A stretch of 58,141 nt of DNA from Sporosarcina sp. (GCA_026169375.1 JAPFCR010000016.1:1-58141); one strand, 5' to 3'. Shown: positions 42,009-50,744, counted from the stretch's first letter. Numbers and translations: made by a program. Notes: generated from the sequence alone by a model not told the origin.

Positions 42009-42346
42009 TTATCCACAAATAAGCAGGAAAGCAAACACAATTGCTATCCTGCTTATTTTACGCGATTTTATTTTCGATTGTGGACAATTATTAGAAAATG
42101 TGAATAACTCTGTGTAAAAGAAATAATGCAAGAAATGTGTGAAATGAATGAGATCAAATAGTTAATAAACGTATATATAACAAGCCTTGTGGATTGATTT
42201 CATAAAAGAGAGAAATTCATTATTCTCTTAAAAGTAGTAAGTTAAAATCAAAACTATGCACAAGTTATCCACAGGTTTATTTTCAAACTTATATGTTGTG
42301 GCGAACGAATAGTCGGGCACAATATGTAGATAACTGTTGTGGATAT
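42009..42346. promoter_or_regulatory. DnaA-box cluster outside oriC, upstream of rlmH
   Basis: Two perfect boxes TTATCCACA (42009-42017, 42265-42273) and four one-mismatch boxes: TGTGGACAA (42079-42087), TGTGAATAA (42099-42107), TGTAGATAA (42325-42333) and TGTGGATAT (42338-42346). They fill the htrA-rlmH gap, 30 kb from oriC. As I recall, a DnaA-bound cluster upstream of yydA (rlmH) is known in B. subtilis, where such clusters restrain initiation by titrating DnaA. Apart from the htrA terminator nothing else is visible in this 405-nt gap. Confidence 0.8.
42018..42060 (+). terminator. Terminator after htrA
   Basis: AATAAGCAGGA and TCCTGCTTATT form an 11-bp stem continued inside by AGCAA/TTGCT, followed by TTTA. 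The first perfect DnaA box abuts it on the left. Confidence 0.83.
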
Positions 42347-42391
42347 GTGTATAGTTTTGGCTTATAATGATGAAAAAAGGATGAGTCGTTT

Positions 42392-42871
42392 ATGAATATT
42401 ACAATCGTGACGGTCGGAAAAGTTAAAGATAAGTATTTAAAGATGGGGATCGATCAATTTGAAAAAAGATTAAAACCGTATGCAAAAATGAAAGTAATAG
42501 AAGTTCCAGATGAAAAAGCACCGGAGACATTAAGTGAAGCGGAAATGGAGAATGTAAAAGCGAAAGAAGCAGAACGTATTTTATCGAAAATTATTCCAGA
42601 TATGCATGTCATCGCACTCGCAATTGAAGGGAAAATGAAGACTTCTGAAGAACTTGCAGCAGATATTGAATCTTATATGACTTATGGAAAAAGTAAAGTT
42701 TGTTTTATAATCGGGGGATCGCTTGGCTTACATGACACCATTTATAAGCGAGCAAATGAATTGTTATCTTTCTCAAAAATGACATTCCCGCATCAAATGA
42801 TGAAGGTAATTTTAATGGAGCAAGTGTACCGTGCTTTTAAAATTATAAAGAATGAACCGTACCACAAATAA
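42392..42871 (+). CDS. rlmH: 23S rRNA pseudouridine-1915 N3-methyltransferase RlmH
   Basis: RlmH, 159 residues, a SPOUT-fold enzyme that methylates pseudouridine 1915 in helix 69 of 23S rRNA. Opening [17 protein letters not shown], the SAM-binding knot [17 protein letters not shown] and the C-terminal [20 protein letters not shown] are diagnostic. The DnaA-box cluster lies directly upstream, so DnaA may influence its transcription. Ends at a bidirectional terminator facing the dus gene. Confidence 0.96.
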   Translation: MNITIVTVGKVKDKYLKMGIDQFEKRLKPYAKMKVIEVPDEKAPETLSEAEMENVKAKEAERILSKIIPDMHVIALAIEGKMKTSEELAADIESYMTYGKSKVCFIIGGSLGLHDTIYKRANELLSFSKMTFPHQMMKVILMEQVYRAFKIIKNEPYHK

Positions 42872-42876
42872 TGAGT

Positions 42877-42922
42877 AAAAAAGGTAGTTCCCATGCATGT
42901 TAAATAGGGAACTACCTTTTTT
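42877..42922. terminator. Bidirectional terminator between rlmH and the dus gene
   Basis: AAAAAAGGTAGTTCCC and GGGAACTACCTTTTTT form a 16-bp perfect stem that serves both convergent genes. Confidence 0.92.
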
Positions 42923-42926
42923 CATA

Positions 42927-43904
42927 TCAATCCAAATCCATTTCCAAAAATGGTTTTACTAATTCTCGAACTTCGTCTGTTGATTTTGTGCTCATCAATT
43001 GGTTTCTTAGTTCGCTTGCGCCTCTAAATCCACGGATGTAGATTTTGAAGAAGCGAAGCAATGGTTTAAATGGACGTGGATCGAATTCTTCTGAGTAGTG
43101 GTCGTGAAGATCTAATTGTAAAAGCAATAAGTTTAAAAACTCTTTTACGCTATGTTCTTTTGGTTCTTTTTCAAAAGCGAACGGATTCGTAAAGACACCA
43201 CGACCAATCATTATACCGTCAACACCGTACTTTTTAACGAGCTCTAATCCTTTTGCACGGTCGGGAATATCTCCGTTAATCGTGAGTAATGTATTCGGTG
43301 CAATTTCATCTCGTAGTTTTTTAATTTCTGGAATTAAGTCCCAATGTGCGGGAACTTTACTCATTTCTTTGCGCGTGCGGAGGTGGATAGAAAGGTTTGC
43401 GATGTCCTGTTTAAATACCTGCGTAAGCCAATCACGCCACTCGTCTAGGTTAACATAGCCTAGCCGTGTTTTAACACTTACAGGTAGTCCACCTGCTTTT
43501 GCTGCTTGAATAATTTCAGCAGCTACTTCAGGACGTTGAATGAGGCCTGCACCTCTTCCTTTGGCTGCAACGTTTTGTACAGGACAACCCATATTTAAAT
43601 CGATTCCGCGGAAGCCCATTTTCTTCATATCAATACTCATTTGTTTAAAGTACTCAGGTCGGTCTCCCCAAATATGTGCGACAATCGGTTGTTCATCTTC
43701 TGTAAATGTCAGACGCCCTCGTACACTGTCTCTACCATTCGGGTGACAGTAGCTCTCTGTGTTTGTAAACTCGGTGAAAAATACATCAGGTCGTGCAGCC
43801 TTACTAATTACATGACGAAAAACAACGTCTGTTACATCTTCCATTGGTGCTAATATAAAAAAAGGCTTCGGTAAATCGAGCCAAAAGTTTTGTTCGTTAT
43901 TCAT
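42927..43904 (-). CDS. tRNA-dihydrouridine synthase
   Basis: A Dus-family FMN enzyme, 325 residues, that reduces uridine to dihydrouridine in tRNA. TIM-barrel opening [15 protein letters not shown], catalytic cysteine in [19 protein letters not shown] (about 106), and the FMN-phosphate-binding [12 protein letters not shown]. The C-terminal helical domain is present ([15 protein letters not shown]). It resembles the second Dus subfamily with short NMGCPVQ motif rather than DusB next to lysS; which uridine it modifies cannot be told. GAGGGGATG precedes the ATG. Confidence 0.92.
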   Translation of the reverse strand: MNNEQNFWLDLPKPFFILAPMEDVTDVVFRHVISKAARPDVFFTEFTNTESYCHPNGRDSVRGRLTFTEDEQPIVAHIWGDRPEYFKQMSIDMKKMGFRGIDLNMGCPVQNVAAKGRGAGLIQRPEVAAEIIQAAKAGGLPVSVKTRLGYVNLDEWRDWLTQVFKQDIANLSIHLRTRKEMSKVPAHWDLIPEIKKLRDEIAPNTLLTINGDIPDRAKGLELVKKYGVDGIMIGRGVFTNPFAFEKEPKEHSVKEFLNLLLLQLDLHDHYSEEFDPRPFKPLLRFFKIYIRGFRGASELRNQLMSTKSTDEVRELVKPFLEMDLD

Positions 43905-44111
43905 TTGACATCCCCTCTTTGCGATATAGAAAGCAATTATGATCGATTGAAAAGTTTACGAGTAACCATCAATGTACCTATTTCTTTAACACTTATACCA
44001 CGTATTGCCTCGTGTTTTCAAGCATTCTTAATTTTTTAAGATTGAAGTTGCTTCTCTTAGGTGGTCCTTTGCTATGCCAATTGAAAAAGCCTTAATCATT
44101 TTTATTTTTAA

Positions 44112-44151
44112 CATAAACAAAAGGAACAGCTGCAATTTCTGCTGTTCCCTT
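44112..44151 (-). terminator. Terminator after the RND exporter gene
   Basis: On the minus strand AAGGGAACAGC and GCTGTTCCTTTT pair across a 10-nt loop, 16 nt past the stop. Confidence 0.85.
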
Positions 44152-44166
44152 CGTTAGATTTACATC

Positions 44167-47100
44167 TTATTTTTTCTCGTCATCTTTAGATTGTAGAAGG
44201 ATTTGTTCTAGCAAGCTTAAGATGTCGTCTTTCGTTAAGTCTTCTTTACTTATTTGAGACTTTTCGTTTTCTTCAGAAGGAGTCGGTATCTCGTCGTTTT
44301 GTTCTTCCGTTGTTTCTTCAACGACAACATCTTCATCAGAATCATCTTTTATTGGTTCTTCAGTAATTACTTTTTCATCTTCATTGGTATCTTTAATAAT
44401 TACCTCTTTTGCTTCATCATTTTGTTCGCCAACTGAATTCATCTGATCGGACTCAGTTTCTTTCTCAGTAGAAGTTTTTTGAACAATAGGTTCATCTTCT
44501 ACAGATGTATCTCTATCATCTTGTTGAGGCGCCGGCATTGATGCAATGATTTGCCCATCTGGTGTTACATATTTCTTTGCTTTTCTTCGTGTTTCTTTAT
44601 CGAAAAGGCTATAAAGAACTGGCACGAAAAATAGCGTTAAGAACGTACTACTGACAAGTCCACCAATCACTGCAATTCCCATCGGTTGTTGAATTTCTGC
44701 ACCTTCACCAATACCGAGAGCTAGTGGGAATACCCCTAAAATCGTTGTTAAAGCAGTCATTAAAATAGGACGAGTACGTCTTTTAACGGACTCTACTAAT
44801 GCGTCATGTGTAGACATTCCTTGTTCTTTTAATTGGTTAATATAATCGATTAACACAATACCGTTGTTTACAACGATTCCAGCAAGGACAATAATCCCAA
44901 TAAATACAGTAACACTTAAAGTTGTATTTGTTAATGTAAGTGCAAGCATAACTCCGATGACCATTAAAGGTACGCTCAGCATAACGACAAATGGATATTT
45001 AAAGGATTCAAATTGTCCTGCCATAACTAGATAAATAAAGAGAAGCGCGAGGACGAAAGCAAACGCTAAGCTTGTAATGGAATCCTCTAACAATTCTTGT
45101 TCTCCAGAGAAAGCATAGGATGTACTATCTTCCAAGTCAGCGTCATCCATCACTTCTTTAATCAGTTGTGCTACTGAATTTAAGTTTGTATCTGCTGAAT
45201 AAGTGACTGTAAATTCTACACTTGGTTCTTGGTTTAATCTATTAATAACTGTTGGCCCGTCGCCTTCTTCAATCGTTGCGATGTTTTTCAGGGATACATA
45301 GCTCCCGTCATGTTTAGGAACTAATAAATTTTCCAAGTCGGTTTTACTTTCAAGATTTTCATCTGCATATTTAACGACAACATCAAAGATCTCGCTATTT
45401 TCAGATTGGATTGAGGTTGCCGTTTGGCCACGCGTCACATGACTCACAGTTTGGGCAATCTCTCCTGGTGTAAGTCCATGAGCACGAGCATTTTTTTCAT
45501 TCACACGAACTTGAATTTCAGGTGATGTTTCTTCTATAGAGATATCAACTTCACGAATGTCTTTTTCATCTTCCAAGTCTTCTTGAATGATTGCAGTCGC
45601 TTCTTCAAGACGCTGTACATCATTATCACTTACTGTAAAGACGATTGAATTTGCATCTCCACCGCCCATCGCGGCTTGACTAGATAATGAAATTGTTGCG
45701 TCTGGGTTAACGCCTTTAATTTCTTTTTCAAAGTCTTCTATAAAATCAATTGTACTTCGGTTCCGATTGTCTGGATCGGCCATCGAGACGAACATCATCG
45801 CTGCATTCGAGCCGGATGGTCCTCCCATTGCAGCACCTTCGCTAGACGAACCGATGACAGCCATATAATCTTTGACATCAGATTCTTTATCTAAAATATT
45901 TTCTATTTTTTCAACTGTCTCTTTCGTCTTATCAAGTTTAGCACCATTTTCTAGTGTTACATCAATCGTAAAGGAGCCTTGATCTGCCTCTGGTAAGAAA
46001 TCGACCCCCGTTCGAGCGAGCCCTAGACCACCTACTCCTAAAAGAAGGACGACGATAAGAACTGTCACAAGGCGATGTCCTAATACCCAACGAATTGAGC
46101 GATCTAAGAGCTTCATAGAAGAAGATTGTTGTCTTTTAATTTCTTCATTATCGTTAGGAACAGTGAGAACTCTACTTGCAATCATCGGAACGACTGTTAA
46201 TGCCACAGCTAATGAAGCGATTAAACTAAAGGCAATCGCTAACGCAAATTCCATGAAGATATTTCCAACGATTCCACTAATAAAGACAATCGGCAAGAAT
46301 ACGACAATTGTTGTTAAAGTAGAAGCTGTAATTGCACCGCCTACTTCTTTTGTTCCTTCAGTAGCAGCAATCTTAGGATCTTTCCCCATAGAGAGATGTC
46401 TATAAATGTTTTCGATAACAACAATAGCGTTATCTACGAGCATACCAATTCCAAGTGCTAATCCACCAAGTGTCATAATATTTAAGCTGACATCTGTGAA
46501 GTAAAGAAAAGCAAATGTCACGATGACTGAAAATGGTATTGAGATTCCGATAATGAGTGGCGTTTTAAAGTTTCTTAAAAAGAGAAACAGCACAATCATT
46601 GCAAAAACTCCACCAAGTATAAGAGATGAAGTTACACTATCAATGGATTGTTGAATATAATCTCCTTCATCGTAAAGTGAAATGACTGATAGGTTTTCAT
46701 ATTCATTTTTATCGAGCAATTCATCAAGTTTTTCATTGAAAAGCGTCGAAACTTGCACTGTATTAGCATCTGATTCTTTCATAGCCGTTAACTGGAGTGC
46801 TGGCTTTTGATTGGCTCTTGTAAGTGCAGTTTGCTTCGCAGTATTTAACTTCACTTGTGCAATATCTGCAAGCGTTAAATTATCTGTAATTGCGAGTTTT
46901 TCTAAGCCTTCTTTTCCATCAATTGAATTTAAAACACGAGTCGTTAATGTATGGTCGTCTGTTTCAATCGTACCCCCAGGAAGGGCGATTTCATGAGATT
47001 GAATGAGCTGTACAATATTATCTTGTGTTAAGTGATTGTCAGTCATTTTCTGCTGATCCAAACTAATTTCGTAACGCTCGGTTAATCCACCTGAAGAAGT

Positions 47101-47613
47101 CACGTTGGCAACGCCTTTAATACGTTCTAGTTCTGTTTGAAAATCTTCAACATCGGATTGGAAATCTGTTACATTTTGGCCATTTGAAGTAATCGCCATC
47201 TGATTCATCCCAATCATCGAAGGGTCGAATTTCATAAATCTAGGCGAATTAGCACCATCTGCAATTTGCACCTGATTCATGGCGGTTATAATGTCTTGTT
47301 CTACTTCATCGATTGTAGAAGACCAAGAAAATTCAAGTAAAACAAGCGTCATCCCTTCTTCAGAGGATGAGGTCATTCGATTCAGTCCAGGAAGAGTGGA
47401 GAGTGATTCTTCTAATGGTTTGGTCACTTTATCCTCTACTTCTTCGGGACTAGCACCTGGGTAACTAGAAACAACCGCTCCTACAGGCGGATTGATTTCG
47501 GGAAATAGTTGTAAAGGTAAATTTGTCAAAGAAACCACACCAAGAAGGACGAATAAAATCATCCCCACAATTGTTAGTTTTGGTCTTTTAATAGACAGTG
47601 CTGTTATTTTCAT
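44167..47613 (-). CDS. RND-family efflux transporter with acidic C-terminal tail
   Basis: A hydrophobe/amphiphile-efflux RND transporter, 1148 residues, proton-driven. Twelve membrane segments in the usual 1+5+1+5 layout, two large extracytoplasmic loops, and the GGLALGIGMLVDNAIVVIE segment of TM4, whose aspartate relays protons. RND pumps are about 1030-1070 residues; here an extra disordered, Glu/Asp-rich tail (about 1030-1148) ends in the amphipathic KDDILSLLEQILLQSKDD. Gram-positive relatives export lipopeptides or lipids without an outer-membrane channel; the substrate is unknown. It does not look like a close SwrC orthologue. Overlaps the upstream marR gene by 4 nt, so it is probably controlled by it. 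Confidence 0.9.
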   Translation of the reverse strand: MKITALSIKRPKLTIVGMILFVLLGVVSLTNLPLQLFPEINPPVGAVVSSYPGASPEEVEDKVTKPLEESLSTLPGLNRMTSSSEEGMTLVLLEFSWSSTIDEVEQDIITAMNQVQIADGANSPRFMKFDPSMIGMNQMAITSNGQNVTDFQSDVEDFQTELERIKGVANVTSSGGLTERYEISLDQQKMTDNHLTQDNIVQLIQSHEIALPGGTIETDDHTLTTRVLNSIDGKEGLEKLAITDNLTLADIAQVKLNTAKQTALTRANQKPALQLTAMKESDANTVQVSTLFNEKLDELLDKNEYENLSVISLYDEGDYIQQSIDSVTSSLILGGVFAMIVLFLFLRNFKTPLIIGISIPFSVIVTFAFLYFTDVSLNIMTLGGLALGIGMLVDNAIVVIENIYRHLSMGKDPKIAATEGTKEVGGAITASTLTTIVVFLPIVFISGIVGNIFMEFALAIAFSLIASLAVALTVVPMIASRVLTVPNDNEEIKRQQSSSMKLLDRSIRWVLGHRLVTVLIVVLLLGVGGLGLARTGVDFLPEADQGSFTIDVTLENGAKLDKTKETVEKIENILDKESDVKDYMAVIGSSSEGAAMGGPSGSNAAMMFVSMADPDNRNRSTIDFIEDFEKEIKGVNPDATISLSSQAAMGGGDANSIVFTVSDNDVQRLEEATAIIQEDLEDEKDIREVDISIEETSPEIQVRVNEKNARAHGLTPGEIAQTVSHVTRGQTATSIQSENSEIFDVVVKYADENLESKTDLENLLVPKHDGSYVSLKNIATIEEGDGPTVINRLNQEPSVEFTVTYSADTNLNSVAQLIKEVMDDADLEDSTSYAFSGEQELLEDSITSLAFAFVLALLFIYLVMAGQFESFKYPFVVMLSVPLMVIGVMLALTLTNTTLSVTVFIGIIVLAGIVVNNGIVLIDYINQLKEQGMSTHDALVESVKRRTRPILMTALTTILGVFPLALGIGEGAEIQQPMGIAVIGGLVSSTFLTLFFVPVLYSLFDKETRRKAKKYVTPDGQIIASMPAPQQDDRDTSVEDEPIVQKTSTEKETESDQMNSVGEQNDEAKEVIIKDTNEDEKVITEEPIKDDSDEDVVVEETTEEQNDEIPTPSEENEKSQISKEDLTKDDILSLLEQILLQSKDDEKK

Positions 47614-48059
47614 TTAGTGGTTTCTCCTTCCTTTTTTCTTTCTATGATTTCTTTGATTTTGATGGTGATATTTTGTAGGCCCATCAAATCTTCGAGAGGT
47701 AACTCCATTAAATACTTCGTAGAAATCTTGTTACCACTTTCCTCCATAGTATCTACTGTTTTACGTCCTTCTGCGCCAAGTTTTACGAGTGTATGAATAC
47801 GTTTATCTGGATCAGATTCGCGTACGATATAATCATCCGCTTCCATTCTCGATAGTAGTTGGCTTGTTGAACTGGCAGACATATGAAGCAGTTCTGCTAA
47901 GTTTTTCACATAGAGGGTTTCGTATCGGCTTAATAAAATTAAAACCATTCGATATCTCTCTGGAATATGTTGATGATAACCGCCAAACTCTTCGTTGATA
48001 GCGAGTGTTAAATCGAAAACAGTATCGCCAATCTTATCTAGTAATTCTTTCTTTTCCAC
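47610..48059 (-). CDS. MarR-family transcriptional regulator
   Basis: A 149-residue MarR-type winged-helix regulator. Recognition helix region VKNLAELLHMSASSTSQLLSR and the wing ADDYIVRESDPDKR are clear. It starts at a GTG with GGAG rather far upstream (12 nt), so the exact start is open. Its stop overlaps the RND transporter start by 4 nt; MarR proteins commonly repress adjacent efflux genes until a ligand binds. Confidence 0.92.
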   Translation of the reverse strand: MEKKELLDKIGDTVFDLTLAINEEFGGYHQHIPERYRMVLILLSRYETLYVKNLAELLHMSASSTSQLLSRMEADDYIVRESDPDKRIHTLVKLGAEGRKTVDTMEESGNKISTKYLMELPLEDLMGLQNITIKIKEIIERKKEGETTK

Positions 48060-48093
48060 TTTCTATATCCACTCCATTTATCTATATTACTTT

Positions 48094-48117
48094 ATTTTAA
48101 TAAATAGTTTATAAAAT
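48094..48117. promoter_or_regulatory. Candidate MarR operator dyad
   Basis: ATTTTAATAAA and TTTATAAAAT form an imperfect AT-rich inverted repeat around TAG, 35 nt upstream of marR. Position suits autoregulation; AT-rich dyads occur by chance in this genome. Confidence 0.35.
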
Positions 48118-48142
48118 TAAAGTGATGCAAATTCTATACTAT

Positions 48143-48171
48143 AAAAAGCTTCAAGTCAAGTGAAGCTTTTT
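48143..48171. terminator. Isolated bidirectional terminator hairpin
   Basis: AAAAAGCTTCA and TGAAGCTTTTT form an 11-bp perfect stem with a 7-nt loop. No intact gene ends here on either strand; it is downstream (minus strand) of the probable gene remnant at 48236. Confidence 0.7.
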
Positions 48172-48235
48172 ATCTTCATTATAAAAAGCATTTAAAAAAG
48201 AATACTAGAAAATCTAGTCCTCTTTTGTAAGATAT

Positions 48236-48319
48236 TTATTCAATTGTAAGTATCGTGTCTTCTTCGCCTTCCATCCATTCTAGTTCAAACTTTTGCTTTT
48301 CATTAATGTCATTGATTGT
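48236..48319 (-). pseudogene. Probable 3' remnant of a lost gene
   Basis: Minus-strand codons up to a TAA at 48236 read T-I-N-D-I-N-E-K-Q-K-F-E-L-E-W then M-E-G-E-E-D-T-I-L-T-I-E, a protein-like acidic C-terminus. The frame is closed upstream by TGA and has no start codon before its middle methionine. A hairpin (GGACTAGA/TCTAG) with a T-run follows on the minus strand at about 48195-48228. This is the pattern of a gene eroded to its last codons plus terminator. The family is not recognised. The rest of the 48060-48480 gap holds two regulatory dyads and nothing else. Confidence 0.35.
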
Positions 48320-48422
48320 TCATTCGTTTTGAATGTGATGAGTATCGATGTAAAAAGATTACTTTTACCTAGTGAATCATTTCAATAAGTAGATGCTATT
48401 CCTTAAAATCATTCACTTTGTT

Positions 48423-48435
48423 GAATGAATCATTC
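48423..48435. promoter_or_regulatory. Palindrome in the Nudix gene promoter region
   Basis: GAATGA-A-TCATTC is a perfect 13-bp palindrome. Related TGAATCATT-type copies lie at about 48373-48382 and 48407-48414. It overlaps a possible promoter (TTGTTG at 48419, TACGAT 16 bp on). It could be an operator for an unidentified regulator. Confidence 0.35.
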
Positions 48436-48480
48436 GTGATACGATAAAATTACAATCAATTATGAAATGAGGAGGATGTT

Positions 48481-49098
48481 GTGTTCTTAGATCATTTAAA
48501 GAAGAAATTACAAGAAAACCAACCTTTGTTTATCGGTGAGGAAACAGCTTTTCGATCAGCTGTTTTAATCCCTTTAGTCCAAGTCGATGGAGAATGGCAT
48601 ATTGCATTACAAGTACGCTCTCTATCAATGCGGAACCAACCTGGTGATATTAGTTTTCCAGGCGGGAAAATCGATACGACGGATGCAACACCACTTGCTG
48701 CTGCATTACGTGAAACGCAAGAAGAGTTAGGGGTAAATCCTCAAACAGTTGAAGTGATTCAGTCGCTAAGTCCTTATATTGCTTCACCTTCGTTTGTCAT
48801 TTATCCATTCGTTGGTGTGATTCAATATAATGAGATTGTGCCTTCTTATAATAAAGCCGAGGTTGAAGAGGTATTTACAATCCCAGTTAAATGGTTATTG
48901 GAGCATGAACCATATATGCATTTGGTCTCTGTTCAACCACAACCATCATCTGATTTTCCATTTGAAAAGATTATGAACGGCTCTGACTATAAGTGGGGGA
49001 CACGTGCAATTGAGGAATGGTTTTATGACTACAAGGACTATACGATATGGGGCTTAACTGCGAGAATTTTGAAGCATTTTATAGAACAACTCAAATAA
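48481..49098 (+). CDS. Nudix hydrolase, CoA-pyrophosphatase type
   Basis: A 205-residue Nudix hydrolase of the coenzyme A pyrophosphatase group. The group-specific segment MRNQPGDISFPGGKID leads into the Nudix box, which ends AAALRETQEELGV with the metal-binding REXXEE glutamates; the first box acid is Asp rather than Glu. Enzymes of this group cleave CoA or acyl-CoA to 3',5'-ADP and phosphopantetheine. GTG start with AGGAGG 5 nt upstream. Stands alone between a palindrome-bearing promoter and a terminator. Confidence 0.88.
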   Translation: MFLDHLKKKLQENQPLFIGEETAFRSAVLIPLVQVDGEWHIALQVRSLSMRNQPGDISFPGGKIDTTDATPLAAALRETQEELGVNPQTVEVIQSLSPYIASPSFVIYPFVGVIQYNEIVPSYNKAEVEEVFTIPVKWLLEHEPYMHLVSVQPQPSSDFPFEKIMNGSDYKWGTRAIEEWFYDYKDYTIWGLTARILKHFIEQLK

Positions 49099-49150
49099 AA
49101 AAATGCCGAGTCGCTCTACTTTTAGTGAAATGAGTGACTCGGCATTTTTT
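49098..49150. terminator. Bidirectional terminator after the Nudix gene
   Basis: AAAAAATGCCGAGTC and GACTCGGCATTTTTT form a 15-bp perfect stem. It overlaps the stop region of the convergent small gene. Confidence 0.9.
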
Positions 49151-49310
49151 ATTTTTTCTCCGCCACAGCCGAGTGAATAAGCGCGTGTTTTCCATACTTA
49201 TTTCGAATAAACTTCCTAGCGTTGACAGGTGTTCTTGCATTGACCCTTTTTTGTTTTTTCTTCCCATCTACTTCTATTTCAACAATATAGCATCTTGAAC
49301 CGCACATCAT
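49149..49310 (-). CDS. Small basic protein of unknown function
   Basis: A 53-residue protein, MMCGSRCYIVEIEVDGKKKQ followed by a basic segment (RVNARTPVNARKFIRNKYG) and AEKK end. The open frame extends upstream to 49400 but AGGGTGAT sits 7 nt before the ATG at 49310. Two cysteines near the start and evenly spaced Arg/Lys suggest a nucleic-acid-binding or structural role. I do not recognise the family. Its stop lies at the foot of the bidirectional terminator. Confidence 0.6.
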   Translation of the reverse strand: MMCGSRCYIVEIEVDGKKKQKRVNARTPVNARKFIRNKYGKHALIHSAVAEKK

Positions 49311-49441
49311 AAGAATAATCACCCTTCGTTCGTTAATATGACTTCTACTATAAAAGAGTGGTGATCTTTTTTTAAATGATTTGAACTGAGACACCAACAC
49401 TTAAAAAATCACCTATAGATATATCAATTAAATCAACATGT

Positions 49442-49876
49442 CTACGCAAATACTTTCGTCATGATGATATGGGGAATTCCGTCTTCCATAAAGACCTCTG
49501 AAGCCGTTTCATAGCCAAGTTTATGATAAAAACCTTCTGCATGCGTTTGGCCATGTAATTTTACTTTTTTAGTATTTTCATTTTTAGCGATTGCTTCTAA
49601 TCCAGCAATAATCGACTTTCCGAGTCCTAGTGAACGATATTCTTCAAGAATACAAATGCGTTCTAATTTGCCGACGTCATTGATCCAGCGAATTCTTCCT
49701 GTTCCGATAGGCTGATTCTGATGATAAGCCAGAATATGATGGCAGGCGGCATTTAATTGGTCAAACTCATCAAACTCATCTGTTAAAGGAACTTGTTGTT
49801 CTTCAACAAAAACTACTTTACGTATGTTAAAAGCAGTTGCTAATTGTTCTTCAGTTGTAATTTCTAATGTTGTCAT
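49442..49876 (-). CDS. GNAT-family N-acetyltransferase (YjcF-like)
   Basis: A 144-residue GNAT acetyltransferase close in pattern to B. subtilis YjcF. Segments are AFNIRKVVFVEEQQVP, GTGRIRWI..GKLERICILEEYRSLGLGKSII (the acetyl-CoA pyrophosphate loop is RSLGLGKS), and GFYHKLGYE with a terminal GIPHIIMTK. The substrate is unknown. The frame allows a GTG at 49885; the ATG at 49876 is preferred. It follows the PgeF-like gene with 16 nt between them, so the two are probably cotranscribed. Confidence 0.88.
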   Translation of the reverse strand: MTTLEITTEEQLATAFNIRKVVFVEEQQVPLTDEFDEFDQLNAACHHILAYHQNQPIGTGRIRWINDVGKLERICILEEYRSLGLGKSIIAGLEAIAKNENTKKVKLHGQTHAEGFYHKLGYETASEVFMEDGIPHIIMTKVFA

Positions 49877-49892
49877 TTGACTCACTCATTTC

Positions 49893-50660
49893 TTATAAGT
49901 TTGTTTTTCTCATAATAAAGCTTACATGTCGCCCACATTTTTTATCTTGCCGATAAGAAAAGCCATCGGTAGATTTAAATGTACAAGTATGATCGATATG
50001 AATTTGGACATTTGGAATGCCCGCAATTTCACATTGTTTTTTAACGACTTGTTGATTATCGATATGGTATTTCTTTGTTTGTTCATTAAAGTATATAAAC
50101 TCATCTGCATAGCCGAGTTGTTTAAACTTCCTATAAACATCTTCATCGACTTCGAACTTTTTCTGACTTAATGCCATGCCGATTTGGACATGAATTTGCT
50201 CGAGCTGGCAGTTTTCTTTATGCTTTAGATGCTGAAAAAGCTTCAATGTAATTTCTTTTATTGTTCCTTGCCAACCAGAATGTACAGCACCGATCAGGCC
50301 GTTTGTTTCATGGTAAAAAAGGATTGGAACACAGTCAGCTGTGAAACTACAGAGGACAAGATTTGGTTCATACGTATACAACGCATCTGTGTTTGGAATA
50401 GCGGTCTCTAGTTGAGTTGCACCACGTCCACGGTCTTGGGCTGTAACACGGTAAAAGTTCGCACTATGTGTTTGGTTTGCACAGACAAAGTTTTCAAGCG
50501 GGACTTGTAGTTCTTTTGCAAGTTGGCGTCGGTTTTCAAGTGTATTCTCAATCTTTTCGCAGACGTGCAAGGCCATATTATTTTCTTCTGCGTACCGATC
50601 ATCTTTTAATGTAGTACCTGAAATGTAATTCGAGTTGTTTAAATAGTCATTGATTTTCAT
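49893..50660 (-). CDS. pgeF: PgeF/YlmD-family laccase-domain protein (paralogue)
   Basis: A 255-residue protein of the multicopper polyphenol oxidoreductase (laccase-domain) family. Conserved metal-site motifs are NQTHSANFY (His about 73), FTADCVPILFY (Cys about 116) and GAVHSGWQGT (His about 133). Family members such as PgeF remove wrongly added L-serine from peptidoglycan precursors; others act on purine nucleosides. It normally sits by ftsZ (ylmD); here it is away from that cluster with a GNAT partner, so it may be a second copy. AGGTGA selects the ATG at 50660. Confidence 0.85.
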   Translation of the reverse strand: MKINDYLNNSNYISGTTLKDDRYAEENNMALHVCEKIENTLENRRQLAKELQVPLENFVCANQTHSANFYRVTAQDRGRGATQLETAIPNTDALYTYEPNLVLCSFTADCVPILFYHETNGLIGAVHSGWQGTIKEITLKLFQHLKHKENCQLEQIHVQIGMALSQKKFEVDEDVYRKFKQLGYADEFIYFNEQTKKYHIDNQQVVKKQCEIAGIPNVQIHIDHTCTFKSTDGFSYRQDKKCGRHVSFIMRKTNL

Positions 50661-50744
50661 AATCATCACCTATCTATAATATACAACAGAGTTTTGTGAA
50701 AGTGTAGATTGTTATGATTTGACGAGGAGGGCATTAAAGAAAAG

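Noticed and set aside
44254..44436. Plus-strand frame antisense to the RND tail
   Set aside because: Phe/Ile-rich translation arises from the Glu/Asp-rich codons of the RND gene on the other strand.
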